Positions 32,191 to 41,500 of a DNA stretch of 64,000 nucleotides are shown here, in pieces. A model generated the notes under the pieces. The model was not told the DNA's origin. It saw only the letters and a list, made by a program, of their open reading frames with translations, and made no database searches. The translations under genes were made by a program, and so were the position numbers. The stretch's first letter is position 1; each line of letters begins with the position of its first letter. The stretch comes from Phreatobacter sp. (lineage in GTDB: Bacteria; Pseudomonadota; Alphaproteobacteria; Rhizobiales; Phreatobacteraceae): the NCBI RefSeq assembly GCF_016793595.1, contig NZ_JAEULY010000016.1:123883-187882 (forward strand), in the 5' to 3' direction.

Positions 32191-33939
32191 TCACACCGGC
32201 CTGTCGCCCTTGGCCACCTTCAGCGTGCGGTTGTCGATGCCCGGCAGCATGCGGCCGGGATCGCGCGTCACCACGATGTCGAGCACGGTCGGCGAAGACG
32301 TGTTGGCGAGGCCTTCGCCGAGCGCGCCCGCAAGCTTTTCCGGATCCTCGACGCGGATGCCGCGGCAGCCCATGGCATTGGCGATATCGGCGTAATTGAA
32401 CTCGACGAGGTCCGAGGACTGGTAGCTGCCGGGTCCATAGACCGAGTGCTGGAGCGCCTTCACATAGCCGGAGGCGGCATTGTTGAAGATGCAGACCACG
32501 AAGTTTGCGCCGACGCGCTTGGCGGTTTCCAGGTCGCCCATCGACATGTTGAAGCCGCCGTCGCCGGTCATCGAGACGACGCGCCGTTTCGGGCCGACGC
32601 CGAGCTGCGCGCCGATGCCGCCGGGCACGCCGTAGCCGATGGAGGCGAAACCGCGATCCGCAACGAAATGCCGGCCGGCCTTCTTCGTGTCGAACAGCAG
32701 GCCGCCCCAGTGACCGGCGAAGCCACCGTCCGCCACCAGCACGGCATCCTCGGGCATGATCCGGTTCAGTTCGCCCATCAGGCGGCCAATATTGATCGGC
32801 GTTTCCTTCGATTCGAGCCGGTCGGCGGCGCCCTTCATCCACTCCGCCATCTTCACCGGGATTTCGGCGAGGTAGCCGGCGCGCTTCGCCACCCGGTCGA
32901 CGCCGTCGTCGAGCGCCGAGGCCAGATCCTCGAGCGCCAGCCGCGCGTCGCCGCACAGCGAAACCTCGGTCTTCGTGGTGCGGCCGATTTCCTCGGGCAG
33001 CACGTCGACGTGGATGACGGTCTTGGAGGGGGGCAGCAGCGAGAAGCGCTTGGTGGCGATCTCGCCGAGCTTGCAGCCGACCACGAGAATGCAGTCGGAG
33101 GTGGCGATGAGGCTGTTGGCGATGCGGTCGTAGCGGCCGAACAGGCCGGCCGAAAGCGGATGCGAACAGGCGATGGCGCCCTTGCCGGACATGGTGTGGG
33201 CGACCGGAATGCCCTGCTTCTCGGCCAGTGCCTGCAAAGCCTCGTAGGCCTCGGATATGTGGATGCCGCCGCCGGCGAGAATCAGGGGTCGTTCCGCCTT
33301 GGCGAGTAGCGCGGCGGCGCGCGCGAGGTCGGCGCCGTCAGGCCGCGAGCGGCGCGCCTGCGCCTTCAGTGTCGCCGGGTCGATCCAGAAATCGCCGGCC
33401 TCGAAATCGAACTCGCCATGGGCGATGTCCTCGGGAACGTCGATGATCACCGGACCCGGCCGCCCCGAGGTCGCGACCGCGAAGGCGCGGCGCACCGCTT
33501 CCGGCACGCGGCGGATCACCTCGATGCGGATGATCTCCTTGACGATGGGACGCAGGATGTCGAGCTGACGCGTCTCCTGCGTCATGTTCTTGGTGGCGTG
33601 CTCGCGATTGGCGTCGCCGATGATGGCGACCAGCGGCATGCCGGCGTTGAAGGCCTCGACGAGGCCCGTGACGAGATTGGTCGCGCCGGGTCCGAGCGTC
33701 GCGTCGACGAGACCGGGCTTGTTGGTGACGCGCGCATAGGCGTCGGCCGCGAAGGTGCCGCAGCGCTCGTCGTTGATCAGGTAGTGCTTCACGTTGAGGA
33801 CGCGGCAGGCCTCGTAGAAGGGCAGGAGCTGGAAGCCGCCCATGCCGAACATCGGTCCGGGATTGGCGAGTTTCAGCATTTCGGCAAGGGCCTGCCCGCC
33901 CGTCATGGTGCGCAGGGTATTGGATGCGGCGTCGCTCAT
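32191..33939 (-). CDS. Thiamine-diphosphate enzyme, acetolactate synthase-like
   Basis: 582-residue three-domain ThDP enzyme. The N-terminal pyrimidine domain has the activating Glu in LINDERCGTFAADAYAR, followed by GPGATNLVTGLVEAF; the ThDP motif is TGDGGFNMSMGDLETA ending in IFNNAASG. Related enzymes are acetolactate synthases, sulphoacetaldehyde acetyltransferases and benzoylformate-type decarboxylases; the sequence does not decide among them. Placed next to the repeat protein on the same strand, in a cluster with amidohydrolase and transporter genes, so a catabolic C-C bond role is likelier than valine synthesis. Confidence 0.85.
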   Translation of the reverse strand: MSDAASNTLRTMTGGQALAEMLKLANPGPMFGMGGFQLLPFYEACRVLNVKHYLINDERCGTFAADAYARVTNKPGLVDATLGPGATNLVTGLVEAFNAGMPLVAIIGDANREHATKNMTQETRQLDILRPIVKEIIRIEVIRRVPEAVRRAFAVATSGRPGPVIIDVPEDIAHGEFDFEAGDFWIDPATLKAQARRSRPDGADLARAAALLAKAERPLILAGGGIHISEAYEALQALAEKQGIPVAHTMSGKGAIACSHPLSAGLFGRYDRIANSLIATSDCILVVGCKLGEIATKRFSLLPPSKTVIHVDVLPEEIGRTTKTEVSLCGDARLALEDLASALDDGVDRVAKRAGYLAEIPVKMAEWMKGAADRLESKETPINIGRLMGELNRIMPEDAVLVADGGFAGHWGGLLFDTKKAGRHFVADRGFASIGYGVPGGIGAQLGVGPKRRVVSMTGDGGFNMSMGDLETAKRVGANFVVCIFNNAASGYVKALQHSVYGPGSYQSSDLVEFNYADIANAMGCRGIRVEDPEKLAGALGEGLANTSSPTVLDIVVTRDPGRMLPGIDNRTLKVAKGDRPV

Positions 33940-33972
33940 GCGTTCACTCCCGGAGATGCTTTTTTGCTGGGT

Positions 33973-34788
33973 TCAGCCCGTGGCCTTTGATGCCACCATG
34001 GCCGCGACGAAATCGCGTGTCGACTGGCCGATGACCCCGCCGCGCTGCCCGGCCAGCGGGTTCAGCGCGGAGATGAAGCCGTCGGTCCAGACCGATAGTC
34101 CGTCGCCGATGCGCGCGGAAAAGGCTGACACTGCCCCGCCGGCAATGCCGCGTGCCTGAAGCGCCGGCAGGCGCGAGATGCCGGCATCGTCGAGGCCCCT
34201 ATCGGCATCGACATAGACGGCGACCAGCACGTCGGCCTTGACGGCGGTTTCCGGCTTGCCGGCGAGCAGACCGCCATGGGAGGCGGTGACGACGACGTGT
34301 CCCGTATCATCCTTGCCGACGAGACCGTTGGAATCGAGCACGAAGACGCGGATGCCGTTGGCGCTGGCCTCGACGATTTCGTGGCGCGCCTCGTCCAGAG
34401 GGGAGGGCGTGGGCGCGGGCGGAAGATTCGCCCGCCCGAGAATCGCGAGCGCCTCGTCGCAGGCCATGCCGGGGGCGAGGCCCAGTGCGGCGGCCGTCCG
34501 GTTCACGAAGGACAGGACGCCGCGCGCCGGCATATCCTCGCCCCAGCCGATGCGGGCCGAATTGTGCGAGACGGTGGCTCCCGGCACGCCGAGCCCGTCG
34601 AGATAGGGAAGGCCGGAAATACCGGCCTGTTGGCGACCGACGCCGGCATCGTTGAGGACCAGTGCGGCAACGCCCTTCGAGGCCGCATACCAGGCGGCAT
34701 AGACCGCGCCGTGCGACGCGCAGGCCGCGACATGACCGCGGGCATCGTCCTTCAGATGGGTCACGCTGTCGAGGATGAGCGGCGGCAT
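33973..34788 (-). CDS. Unrecognised protein with two homologous repeats
   Basis: 271 residues, no signal peptide. Residues 6-83 and 151-230 are clearly duplicated: LDSVTHLKDDARGHV against LDSNGLVGKDDTGHV, then ASHG in both, then DAGVGRQQAGISGLPYLDGL against DRGLDDAGISRLPALQARG, and ATVSHNSARIG against GAVSAFSARIG. I do not know this family. The shared ASHG and SARIG segments may be ligand-binding loops. Start MPPLILDSVT was chosen over a frame extending over the divergent promoter. Confidence 0.7.
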   Translation of the reverse strand: MPPLILDSVTHLKDDARGHVAACASHGAVYAAWYAASKGVAALVLNDAGVGRQQAGISGLPYLDGLGVPGATVSHNSARIGWGEDMPARGVLSFVNRTAAALGLAPGMACDEALAILGRANLPPAPTPSPLDEARHEIVEASANGIRVFVLDSNGLVGKDDTGHVVVTASHGGLLAGKPETAVKADVLVAVYVDADRGLDDAGISRLPALQARGIAGGAVSAFSARIGDGLSVWTDGFISALNPLAGQRGGVIGQSTRDFVAAMVASKATG

Positions 34789-34987
34789 GGCGGGCGTTCG
34801 GAGGGGCGGCGCGGGGCCGGCAGTCTGCCCATGCGGAAGGCGCGATGGCAACGCACCGTTTCGTGCCGTTCGGGCGGTGCCAGTCATGCCGCGCATCGCC
34901 TTGACATGGCGGGCCGGCCATCCACACTCGGGCGCAAGACGCCGACAAGGCGGAGCCGGCGCGACCGGCGCAGGGAGGAAGAACGGA

Positions 34988-35398
34988 ATGACGGCAGAGG
35001 CCGCCGCTGGCGCATCCGCGCGCCGCTATCACGTCCGCGAGGCGGACGTCCCAGGCTACCATCCCGCCAACCATACGGGCACGCTCAACCGCCGCCTGAT
35101 CAGCCACGACACGGTCGGAGCGGAATCGGTCGAGATGCTGATCGGCACGATCGAGAAGGGCTCTGGCGCGCTGCCGCACGCCCATCCCGGCATCGACCAG
35201 ATCTGCTACCTGCTGGAAGGCGCGGCCACCGCCGAGGTCGATGGCCAGAGCTTCGCGATGAAGCCGGGCGATGCCTGCTTCTTTCCGGCCGGCATGGAGC
35301 ATGTCTTCACGGTGACCAGCGATACGCCGGTGCGCGTGCTCGTCGTCTACACGCCGCCCTACGAAGAGAACCCGGAACGGGTCATCCGCCGCCGCTGA
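34988..35398 (+). CDS. Cupin domain protein
   Basis: 136 residues with a single cupin barrel: GSGALPHAHPGIDQICYLLEG carries the first metal-binding motif (two His, one Glu) and GDACFFPAGMEHVF the second. Small cupins of this kind are often isomerases, dioxygenases or sensors. AGGGAGGAAGAAC lies just before the ATG. It starts the rightward half of the catabolic cluster; a role in a downstream step is a guess. Confidence 0.85.
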   Translation: MTAEAAAGASARRYHVREADVPGYHPANHTGTLNRRLISHDTVGAESVEMLIGTIEKGSGALPHAHPGIDQICYLLEGAATAEVDGQSFAMKPGDACFFPAGMEHVFTVTSDTPVRVLVVYTPPYEENPERVIRRR

Positions 35399-35431
35399 CG
35401 GCATCGCGCCGTCGCCTGTTTGATCGCAACT

Positions 35432-35466
35432 CCTTCACGCGAACCGGCACCCGCTTCGCCTGAAGG
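35432..35466. repeat. Palindromic intergenic element, copy 1
   Basis: CCTTCACGCGAACCGG facing CCGCTTCGCCTGAAGG, an imperfect 35-bp palindrome between the cupin gene and the Bug-protein gene. The same element, with longer ends, is at 43962-44005. Similar TTCACGCGAACCGG palindromes are scattered through Hyphomicrobiales genomes. Confidence 0.75.
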
Positions 35467-35498
35467 ATTGCTCTGGTCCCCCCGGGGAGTACGCCTTC

Positions 35499-36461
35499 AT
35501 GATCGACCGCAGGACTTTCATCGCGAGCGCCGCCGCGCTCGCCGCCGGCACCGGCGCGGCGCGCGCCGCCTGGCCGGAACGCCCCGTCACCATGGTCGTG
35601 CCCTTCGCGGCCGGCAGCGGCACCGACACCGTGGCGCGAATCGTCGGCGAGCAGCTCGCGGCGAAGCTCGGGCAGGGCGTCGTGGTCGAGAACCGCGCGG
35701 GGGCCAACGGCTCGGTTGCGGCGACCTATGTCGCCCGCGCCAATCCCGACGGCTACACGCTGTTCATGACGACGAACACGTCGCATTCGGCCAATCCGAG
35801 CCTGATGAAGAACCTCACCTACGATCCGGTCGCCGATTTCTCTCCCGTGGCGCGGATGGGCAACCTGCCGTTCCTGCTGGTGACCGATCCGAAGCTGCCA
35901 GTGAACTCGGTCGCCGAACTGGTGGCCCACGCCAAGGCCAATCCCGGCAAGCTCACCTATGCCAGCGGCAATTCCACGGGCATCGTCGCGGGCGCGACCC
36001 TGGCCAAGCGCGCCGGCATCGACATCCTGCACGTGCCCTACCGGTCGACGCCGCCGGCGATCACCGACATTATCGGCTCGCGCATCTCCATGATGTTCGT
36101 CGATATCACGGCGGCGCTCAGCCAGATCAACGCCGGCGCGCTGAAGGCGCTCGCCGTCACCACCGCCGAGCGGTCGAAGCTGCTGCCGAACCTGCCGTCC
36201 ATGCAGGAGGCCGGCGTGCCGGAATTCGACATCACCTCGTGGAACGGCGTGTTCGCGCCGGCCCGCACGCCGGCCGATGTCGTCGCCCGGCTCAACAAGG
36301 AATTCACCGCCATCGCCACCGACCCGGCGCTGGTGAAGCGCTTCGCCGAGATCGGCTTCGATGCCTTCCCGCAGACGCCCGACGAGCTCGGCGCCTTCGT
36401 CAAGGCACAGCTCGCCAACTGGTCGCGGATGATCCGCGAAGCCGGCATCGAGCCGCAATGA
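35499..36461 (+). CDS. Bug/TctC-family extracytoplasmic solute-binding protein
   Basis: 320 residues. Twin-Arg-like signal (MIDRRTFIASAAALAAGTGA), then WPERPVTMVVPFAAGSGTDTVAR, the family's pocket segment, and PEFDITSWNGVFAPARTPAD. These proteins bind carboxylates or related small molecules for tripartite tricarboxylate transporters. No TctA or TctB gene is adjacent, the usual situation for orphan Bug proteins. It probably delivers a substrate or intermediate of this cluster. Confidence 0.9.
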   Translation: MIDRRTFIASAAALAAGTGAARAAWPERPVTMVVPFAAGSGTDTVARIVGEQLAAKLGQGVVVENRAGANGSVAATYVARANPDGYTLFMTTNTSHSANPSLMKNLTYDPVADFSPVARMGNLPFLLVTDPKLPVNSVAELVAHAKANPGKLTYASGNSTGIVAGATLAKRAGIDILHVPYRSTPPAITDIIGSRISMMFVDITAALSQINAGALKALAVTTAERSKLLPNLPSMQEAGVPEFDITSWNGVFAPARTPADVVARLNKEFTAIATDPALVKRFAEIGFDAFPQTPDELGAFVKAQLANWSRMIREAGIEPQ

Positions 36462-36490
36462 TCCGCAAACCCTGACCGGAACGCGATCCC

Positions 36491-37483
36491 ATGCAGTCCC
36501 AGCACAACGTCAAGCGACTGGTCGAGCTCTACTCGGCCATGTGCCGCATCCGCGCCTTCGAGACCGCCGCGCTCACCGCGCACAGGGAAGGCGTCATTCC
36601 CGGCCCGCTCCATGTCTCGATCGGGCAGGAGGGCGTCGCCACCGGCGTCTGCCTCAATCTCAGGCCCGACGACCGCATCACCTCCAACCATCGCGGCCAC
36701 GGCCACGCGCTCGCCAAGGGCGCGGGCGTGCAGGGCATGATGCGGGAGCTGTTCGGCCGCGAGGGCGGCCATTGTCGCGGCAAGGGCGGCTCGATGCACA
36801 TCGCCGACTTCTCGGTCGGCATGCTGGGCGCCAATGGCGTTGTCTCGGGCGGCATTCCCATCGCGGTGGGCGCCGCGCAGGGTCTCAAGATGACGAAATC
36901 GGACGCCATCGCCGTCTGCTTCTTCGGCGACGGCGCGATCAATCGCGGTCCCTTCCTCGAGGGGCTGAACTGGGCGGCGCTCTATCACCTGCCCGTTCTG
37001 TTCATCTGCGAGGATAACGGCGTCGCGGCCTTCACCCGCACCGACACCGTCACTGCCGGGCCCGGCGTCATCGCGCGTGCCGCCTCGCTGGGGGTGCCCG
37101 GCGAGACGGTCGACGGCAACGATGTCATGGCGGTGGACGAGGCGGCCGGACGACTGGTCGCCGAGGTGCGCGCCGGCAAGGGGCCGCGCCTTCTGCAGGC
37201 GAAGACCTATCGCATCACCGGCCACACCTCGACGGATGCGGCGGCATGGCGCGACTCGGCCGAGGTCGAGGCCGCAAAGACGCGTGACCCCATCGAGAAG
37301 CTGGCCGGGCTCCTCGCGGAGCGCGGTGTGGCCGCGACCGAGATCGACGGCATTCGCTCGGCGGCGGAAGCTGAAATGGCCGAAGCCGTCGCGGACGCGA
37401 AAGCCGCGCCGTGGCCAGACGAGGCCATCGCCTACGACGATGTGCAGGACGTGGGCGCGGTCGCGTTCGGGGGGCGGGCATGA
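36491..37483 (+). CDS. ThDP-dependent dehydrogenase E1 component, alpha subunit
   Basis: 330 residues. ThDP motif FFGDGAINRGPFLEGLNWAA with N in FICEDN; substrate segment SNHRGHGHALAKGAG and HCRGKGGSMHIAD are typical of pyruvate/acetoin-type E1 alpha. The length fits acetoin dehydrogenase-type subunits. Its TGA overlaps the beta-subunit ATG (ATGA). No E2 or E3 gene is next to the pair, so the acceptor complex is unknown. Confidence 0.9.
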   Translation: MQSQHNVKRLVELYSAMCRIRAFETAALTAHREGVIPGPLHVSIGQEGVATGVCLNLRPDDRITSNHRGHGHALAKGAGVQGMMRELFGREGGHCRGKGGSMHIADFSVGMLGANGVVSGGIPIAVGAAQGLKMTKSDAIAVCFFGDGAINRGPFLEGLNWAALYHLPVLFICEDNGVAAFTRTDTVTAGPGVIARAASLGVPGETVDGNDVMAVDEAAGRLVAEVRAGKGPRLLQAKTYRITGHTSTDAAAWRDSAEVEAAKTRDPIEKLAGLLAERGVAATEIDGIRSAAEAEMAEAVADAKAAPWPDEAIAYDDVQDVGAVAFGGRA

Positions 37484-38457
37484 GCAGCAACCAGGTATCG
37501 CTGGTCGAGGCCGTGCGCCTTGCCGCCCTTCAGGAAATGCGCCGCGACCCGACCGTCTGGGTCCTCGGCGAGGATGTCGCGCGCGGCGGGCTCTACGGCC
37601 AGTACAAGGATTTCCTGCCCGAGTTCGGCGCGGAGCGCGTGGTGTCCACGCCCATCTCCGAGTCCACCATCATGGGCGCGGGCCTCGGCGCGGCGCTGGT
37701 CGGCACGCGGCCGATCATCGAGATGCGCATCTTCGACTTCGTCATGTGCGCCATGGACGAGCTGGTCAACCAGATCGCCAAGATCCGCTACATGTTCGGC
37801 GGGCAGGCCAAGCCCTCCGTCGTCATCCGCATGCCGCACGGCATCTGGCGCAATTCGGCGGCCCAGCATTCGCAGACGCTGGAATCCTGGTTCGTCCATC
37901 TGCCGGGCGTGATCGTGGTGACGCCCTCGACGCCGGCCGATGCCGCGGGCCTTCTCGTCACCGCCATCCGCTCCGACGATCCCGTGCTGTTCTTCGACCC
38001 GAAGAATCTCTTCCCGATCACCGGCGAGGTCGCCTCCGTCATCGAGCCGATCCCGTTCGGCAAGGCGCGCCGCGTGCGCGAGGGGCGTGACCTGACACTG
38101 GTCTCATGGTCGGCGATCATGCCGGCGGTCGAGCAGGCGGCCGCGAAGCTGGCCGCCGAGGGCATCAGTGTCGATCTCCTCGACCTCAGGACGCTCTGGC
38201 CATGGGACCGGGACGCCGTCTGCGCCTCCGTCGAGAAGACCGGCCGGCTGCTGGTCGTCCACGAGGCCGTGGAGGCTGCCGGCTTTGGCGCGGAAGTGGT
38301 GGCAAGCGTGGTCGAGGACCTCGGCCCGGCGCGCATCAGGGCCGCCTGCCGCCTCGGCGCGCCGCGCATCCCCGTGCCCTTCGCGCCGCCCCTGGAAGAC
38401 GCGGTGAAAGTAACCCCCGACAAGATCGTCGCGGCGGCACGCGCGACAATGCGGTGA
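37480..38457 (+). CDS. ThDP-dependent dehydrogenase E1 component, beta subunit
   Basis: 325 residues. The N-terminal domain has VWVLGEDVARGGLYGQYKDF, and EMRIFDFVMCAMDELVNQIAK is the core segment; the C-terminal transketolase-like domain ends with HEAVEAAGFGAEVVASV. Together with the alpha gene it forms an alpha2beta2 E1 typical of acetoin or branched-chain 2-oxoacid dehydrogenases. Start from the 4-base overlap with the alpha gene. Confidence 0.9.
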   Translation: MSSNQVSLVEAVRLAALQEMRRDPTVWVLGEDVARGGLYGQYKDFLPEFGAERVVSTPISESTIMGAGLGAALVGTRPIIEMRIFDFVMCAMDELVNQIAKIRYMFGGQAKPSVVIRMPHGIWRNSAAQHSQTLESWFVHLPGVIVVTPSTPADAAGLLVTAIRSDDPVLFFDPKNLFPITGEVASVIEPIPFGKARRVREGRDLTLVSWSAIMPAVEQAAAKLAAEGISVDLLDLRTLWPWDRDAVCASVEKTGRLLVVHEAVEAAGFGAEVVASVVEDLGPARIRAACRLGAPRIPVPFAPPLEDAVKVTPDKIVAAARATMR

Positions 38458-38570
38458 GCGTTACCCTACGGGGAAATACGTATCTCTCCTGATTGCTCGC
38501 ACGGGATGCGGGTGGTTCAGTCGCGACTCGCGGGCGATGGGGCGTCGGGCCGCGCTGGGGAATACTGACT

Positions 38571-41500
38571 ATGCGCATCCGAGGTCTTGTTGCGGCCGCG
38601 GGGCCGCTCATCGTCGCAGCGGTTCTCGGTTTCGCCGGCCCCAAGGCCGCATTTGCCCCATCCGCCGCATTCGCCCAATCCTCCGAGCCCGAGATCATCG
38701 ATCTCGCGCAGGTGCCTGCGCCGCGCCCGCCGGCGCGCCCCGGCCAGGAGCAGCGCAATCCCGCGCCGCAGCCCATGCTGCTGCCGCTGCGCGCCTACAA
38801 CCGCGACGACCTCACGGAGCAAGCCCGCCGGTTCGAGGCCGCCATCGCCAACCGCCGCCCCGGCGACGACCGGCCGATTCCCGATGTCAGGCGCGACGCC
38901 GACGCGGCGGCGACGCGTGGCGATTTCCGCGCGGCCGCCCGCGCGTGGGAAGCGATCGCGCTGCGCTCCGGCCCGGATACGGCAGCCTGGGTGCGCTATT
39001 CGCAGGCTCTCGCCGGCATCCGCACCAACGAGTGGCGCGAGCGTCAGCAGTTGCAGGACGACATGATGGGCGCGGCCTTCATGGCCTACCGTCGTTCGCA
39101 GAATCGCAACGAGGAAGCCTTCGCTCTCGCGCAGGTGCGCCAGCTCCTGGTCGCTCGCCAGCAATGGCGCCCGGCGATCGACGTCGCCCGCGCGGTTGTC
39201 GAGACGCGCGACACGCCGGAGGCGCGCGACGCCTATAACCGCCTGCGCGACCAGCACGGTTTCCGCCTGCGCGAGACCAAGATCGATTCCGACAGCCTCA
39301 GGCCCCGCGCCTGCTTCGTCTTCTCGGAGGACCTGCGCAAGGGCCGCACCGACTTCGCTCCCTATATCCGCCAGACCGGCGTCAACAATCCGCCGATCAC
39401 GGTCGATGACCGCCAGATCTGCGTCGACGGCCTCAAGCACGGCGAGCGCTACACGTTCCAGCTCCGCGAGGGACTGCCCTCGGTGCTGCCGAGCGAGAGC
39501 CTGACGCGCAATGTCGACGTCTCCGTCTATGTCCGCGACCGCACGCCTTCCGTCCGCTTCTCCGGCCGCGCCTATGTCCTGCCGCGCGCGGGACAGCGCG
39601 GCCTGCCGGTCGTCTCGGTCAATCTCGCCTCGATCGATGTCGAGATCATCCGCATGGGTGACCGTTCCATCGCCCAGACGATCCAGGAGGAGTTCCCGAA
39701 GCCGCTCGAAAGCTACGAGATGCAGCAGCTCATCAGCGAGCGCGGCATTTCGGCGTGGAAGGGCCAGCTCGCCGTCGAGAATCGCCTGAACGAGGACGTG
39801 ACCACCGCCTTCCCGGTGGACGAGGCCGTGCGCAATCTCGAGCCCGGCGTCTATGTCATCACCGCCAAGCCGACCAATGCCCAGCGCCGCACGGACGACG
39901 ACGATTCCGGCTCCAGCGGCCGCGTCGCCCAGTGGTTCATCGTCTCCGATCTCGGCGTGACAGCCCTGTCCGGTGTCGATGGTGTCCACGGCTACATCCA
40001 TTCGCTGAACTCGGCCAAGCCCATGGCCGATGTCGAGGTGCGGCTCCTCGCCCGCAACAACGAGGTGCTGGGGACGAAGCGCACCGATGCCTCCGGCCAT
40101 GTCCGTTTCGAGCCGGGCCTGACGCGCGGCGAGGGTTCGCTCGCGCCGGCCCTGCTGGTGGCCGCGACGGCGGCCGGCGACTATGCCTTCCTCAACCTGC
40201 GTCAGCCGGCCTTCGACCTTTCGGATCGCGGCGTCGCCGGTCGCGAACTGCCCGGTCCGCTCGACGCCTTCCTCGTTCCCGAGCGTGGCATCTACCGTCC
40301 CGGCGAGACGGTCTATCTCACGGCGCTGCTGCGCGACGCCAAGGGCGATGCCGTCACCGGTCTGCCGCTGACGCTCGTCGTCGAGCGTCCGGACGGCGTC
40401 GAATATCGCCGCATCGTCACGCAGGACCAGGGCGCCGGCGCGCGCGCCGTGCCGATCCCGATCGTCTCTTCCGCGCCGACCGGCACCTGGCGCATCCGCG
40501 CCGTCACCGATCCGAAGAGCCCGATGGCCGGCGAGGTCCGCTTCCTCGTCGAGGACTTCGTGCCCGATCGGATCGCCTTCGACCTGACGCCCGCTGCCCA
40601 GCGCCTGACGCGTTCGCAGCCCTTCGGCGCGACCGTCGATGCCCGCTACCTGTTCGGCATGCCCGGCGCCAATCTCGGCGTCGAGGGCGAGGTTGTCATG
40701 GAGACGACGCCGAGCCTGCCGGACTTCCCCGGCTTCCGCTTCGGTCTCGGCGACGAGGAAGCCAAGCGCGACCGCGAGCCGCTCGGCGACGGCATCACGA
40801 CAGACGATGCCGGCAAGGCGACCATCTCCGCGCGGCTGCCGCGCATGGAGGACACGACCCGGCCGCTCTCCGCGCGCCTGCAGGTGCGTGTCGCCGAACC
40901 CGGCGGCCGCGCCGTCGAGCGCACCGCCACCGTTCCCGTGCTGCCCGGCACGCCGCTGATCGGCGTCAAGCCGCTGTTCGAGGACAACCGTGTCGGCGAG
41001 GGCGAGACTGCGAGCTTCGAGGCCATTTCGGTCGCCGCCGACGGGCGCACGCGTCGCGGCCAGACGTTGACGTGGCAAGTCCTGCGCCTTGAAACCCGCT
41101 GGATCTGGACGCGCGGAACGAACGGCTGGGGCAGCCAGGCGGTCGTCTCGACCCGCCGCATCGCCGACGGGCAGGTGCAGGCCACCGCCTCGGGCGAGGC
41201 GTCGCGCATCGCCGTGCCGGTGCCGTGGGGCAAGTATCGCCTTGAAGTCACGTCGGGTGGCGATGTCGCCGGGCCGACCACGACGGTCATATTCGAATCC
41301 GGCTATGGCGCCGGCGGCACGGCGGATACGCCTGACGTGCTGGAGATGAGCCTCGACAAGCCGTCCTACCGGACCGGCGACACCATGACCGTGTCGATCA
41401 ATTCGCGCTTCGCGGGTTCGGCCACCGTCGCCGTCATGGGCGACCGGCTGCTCGCCGAGCGCACCGTCGACGTGCCGCAGGGCCGGTCCACCATCGAGGT

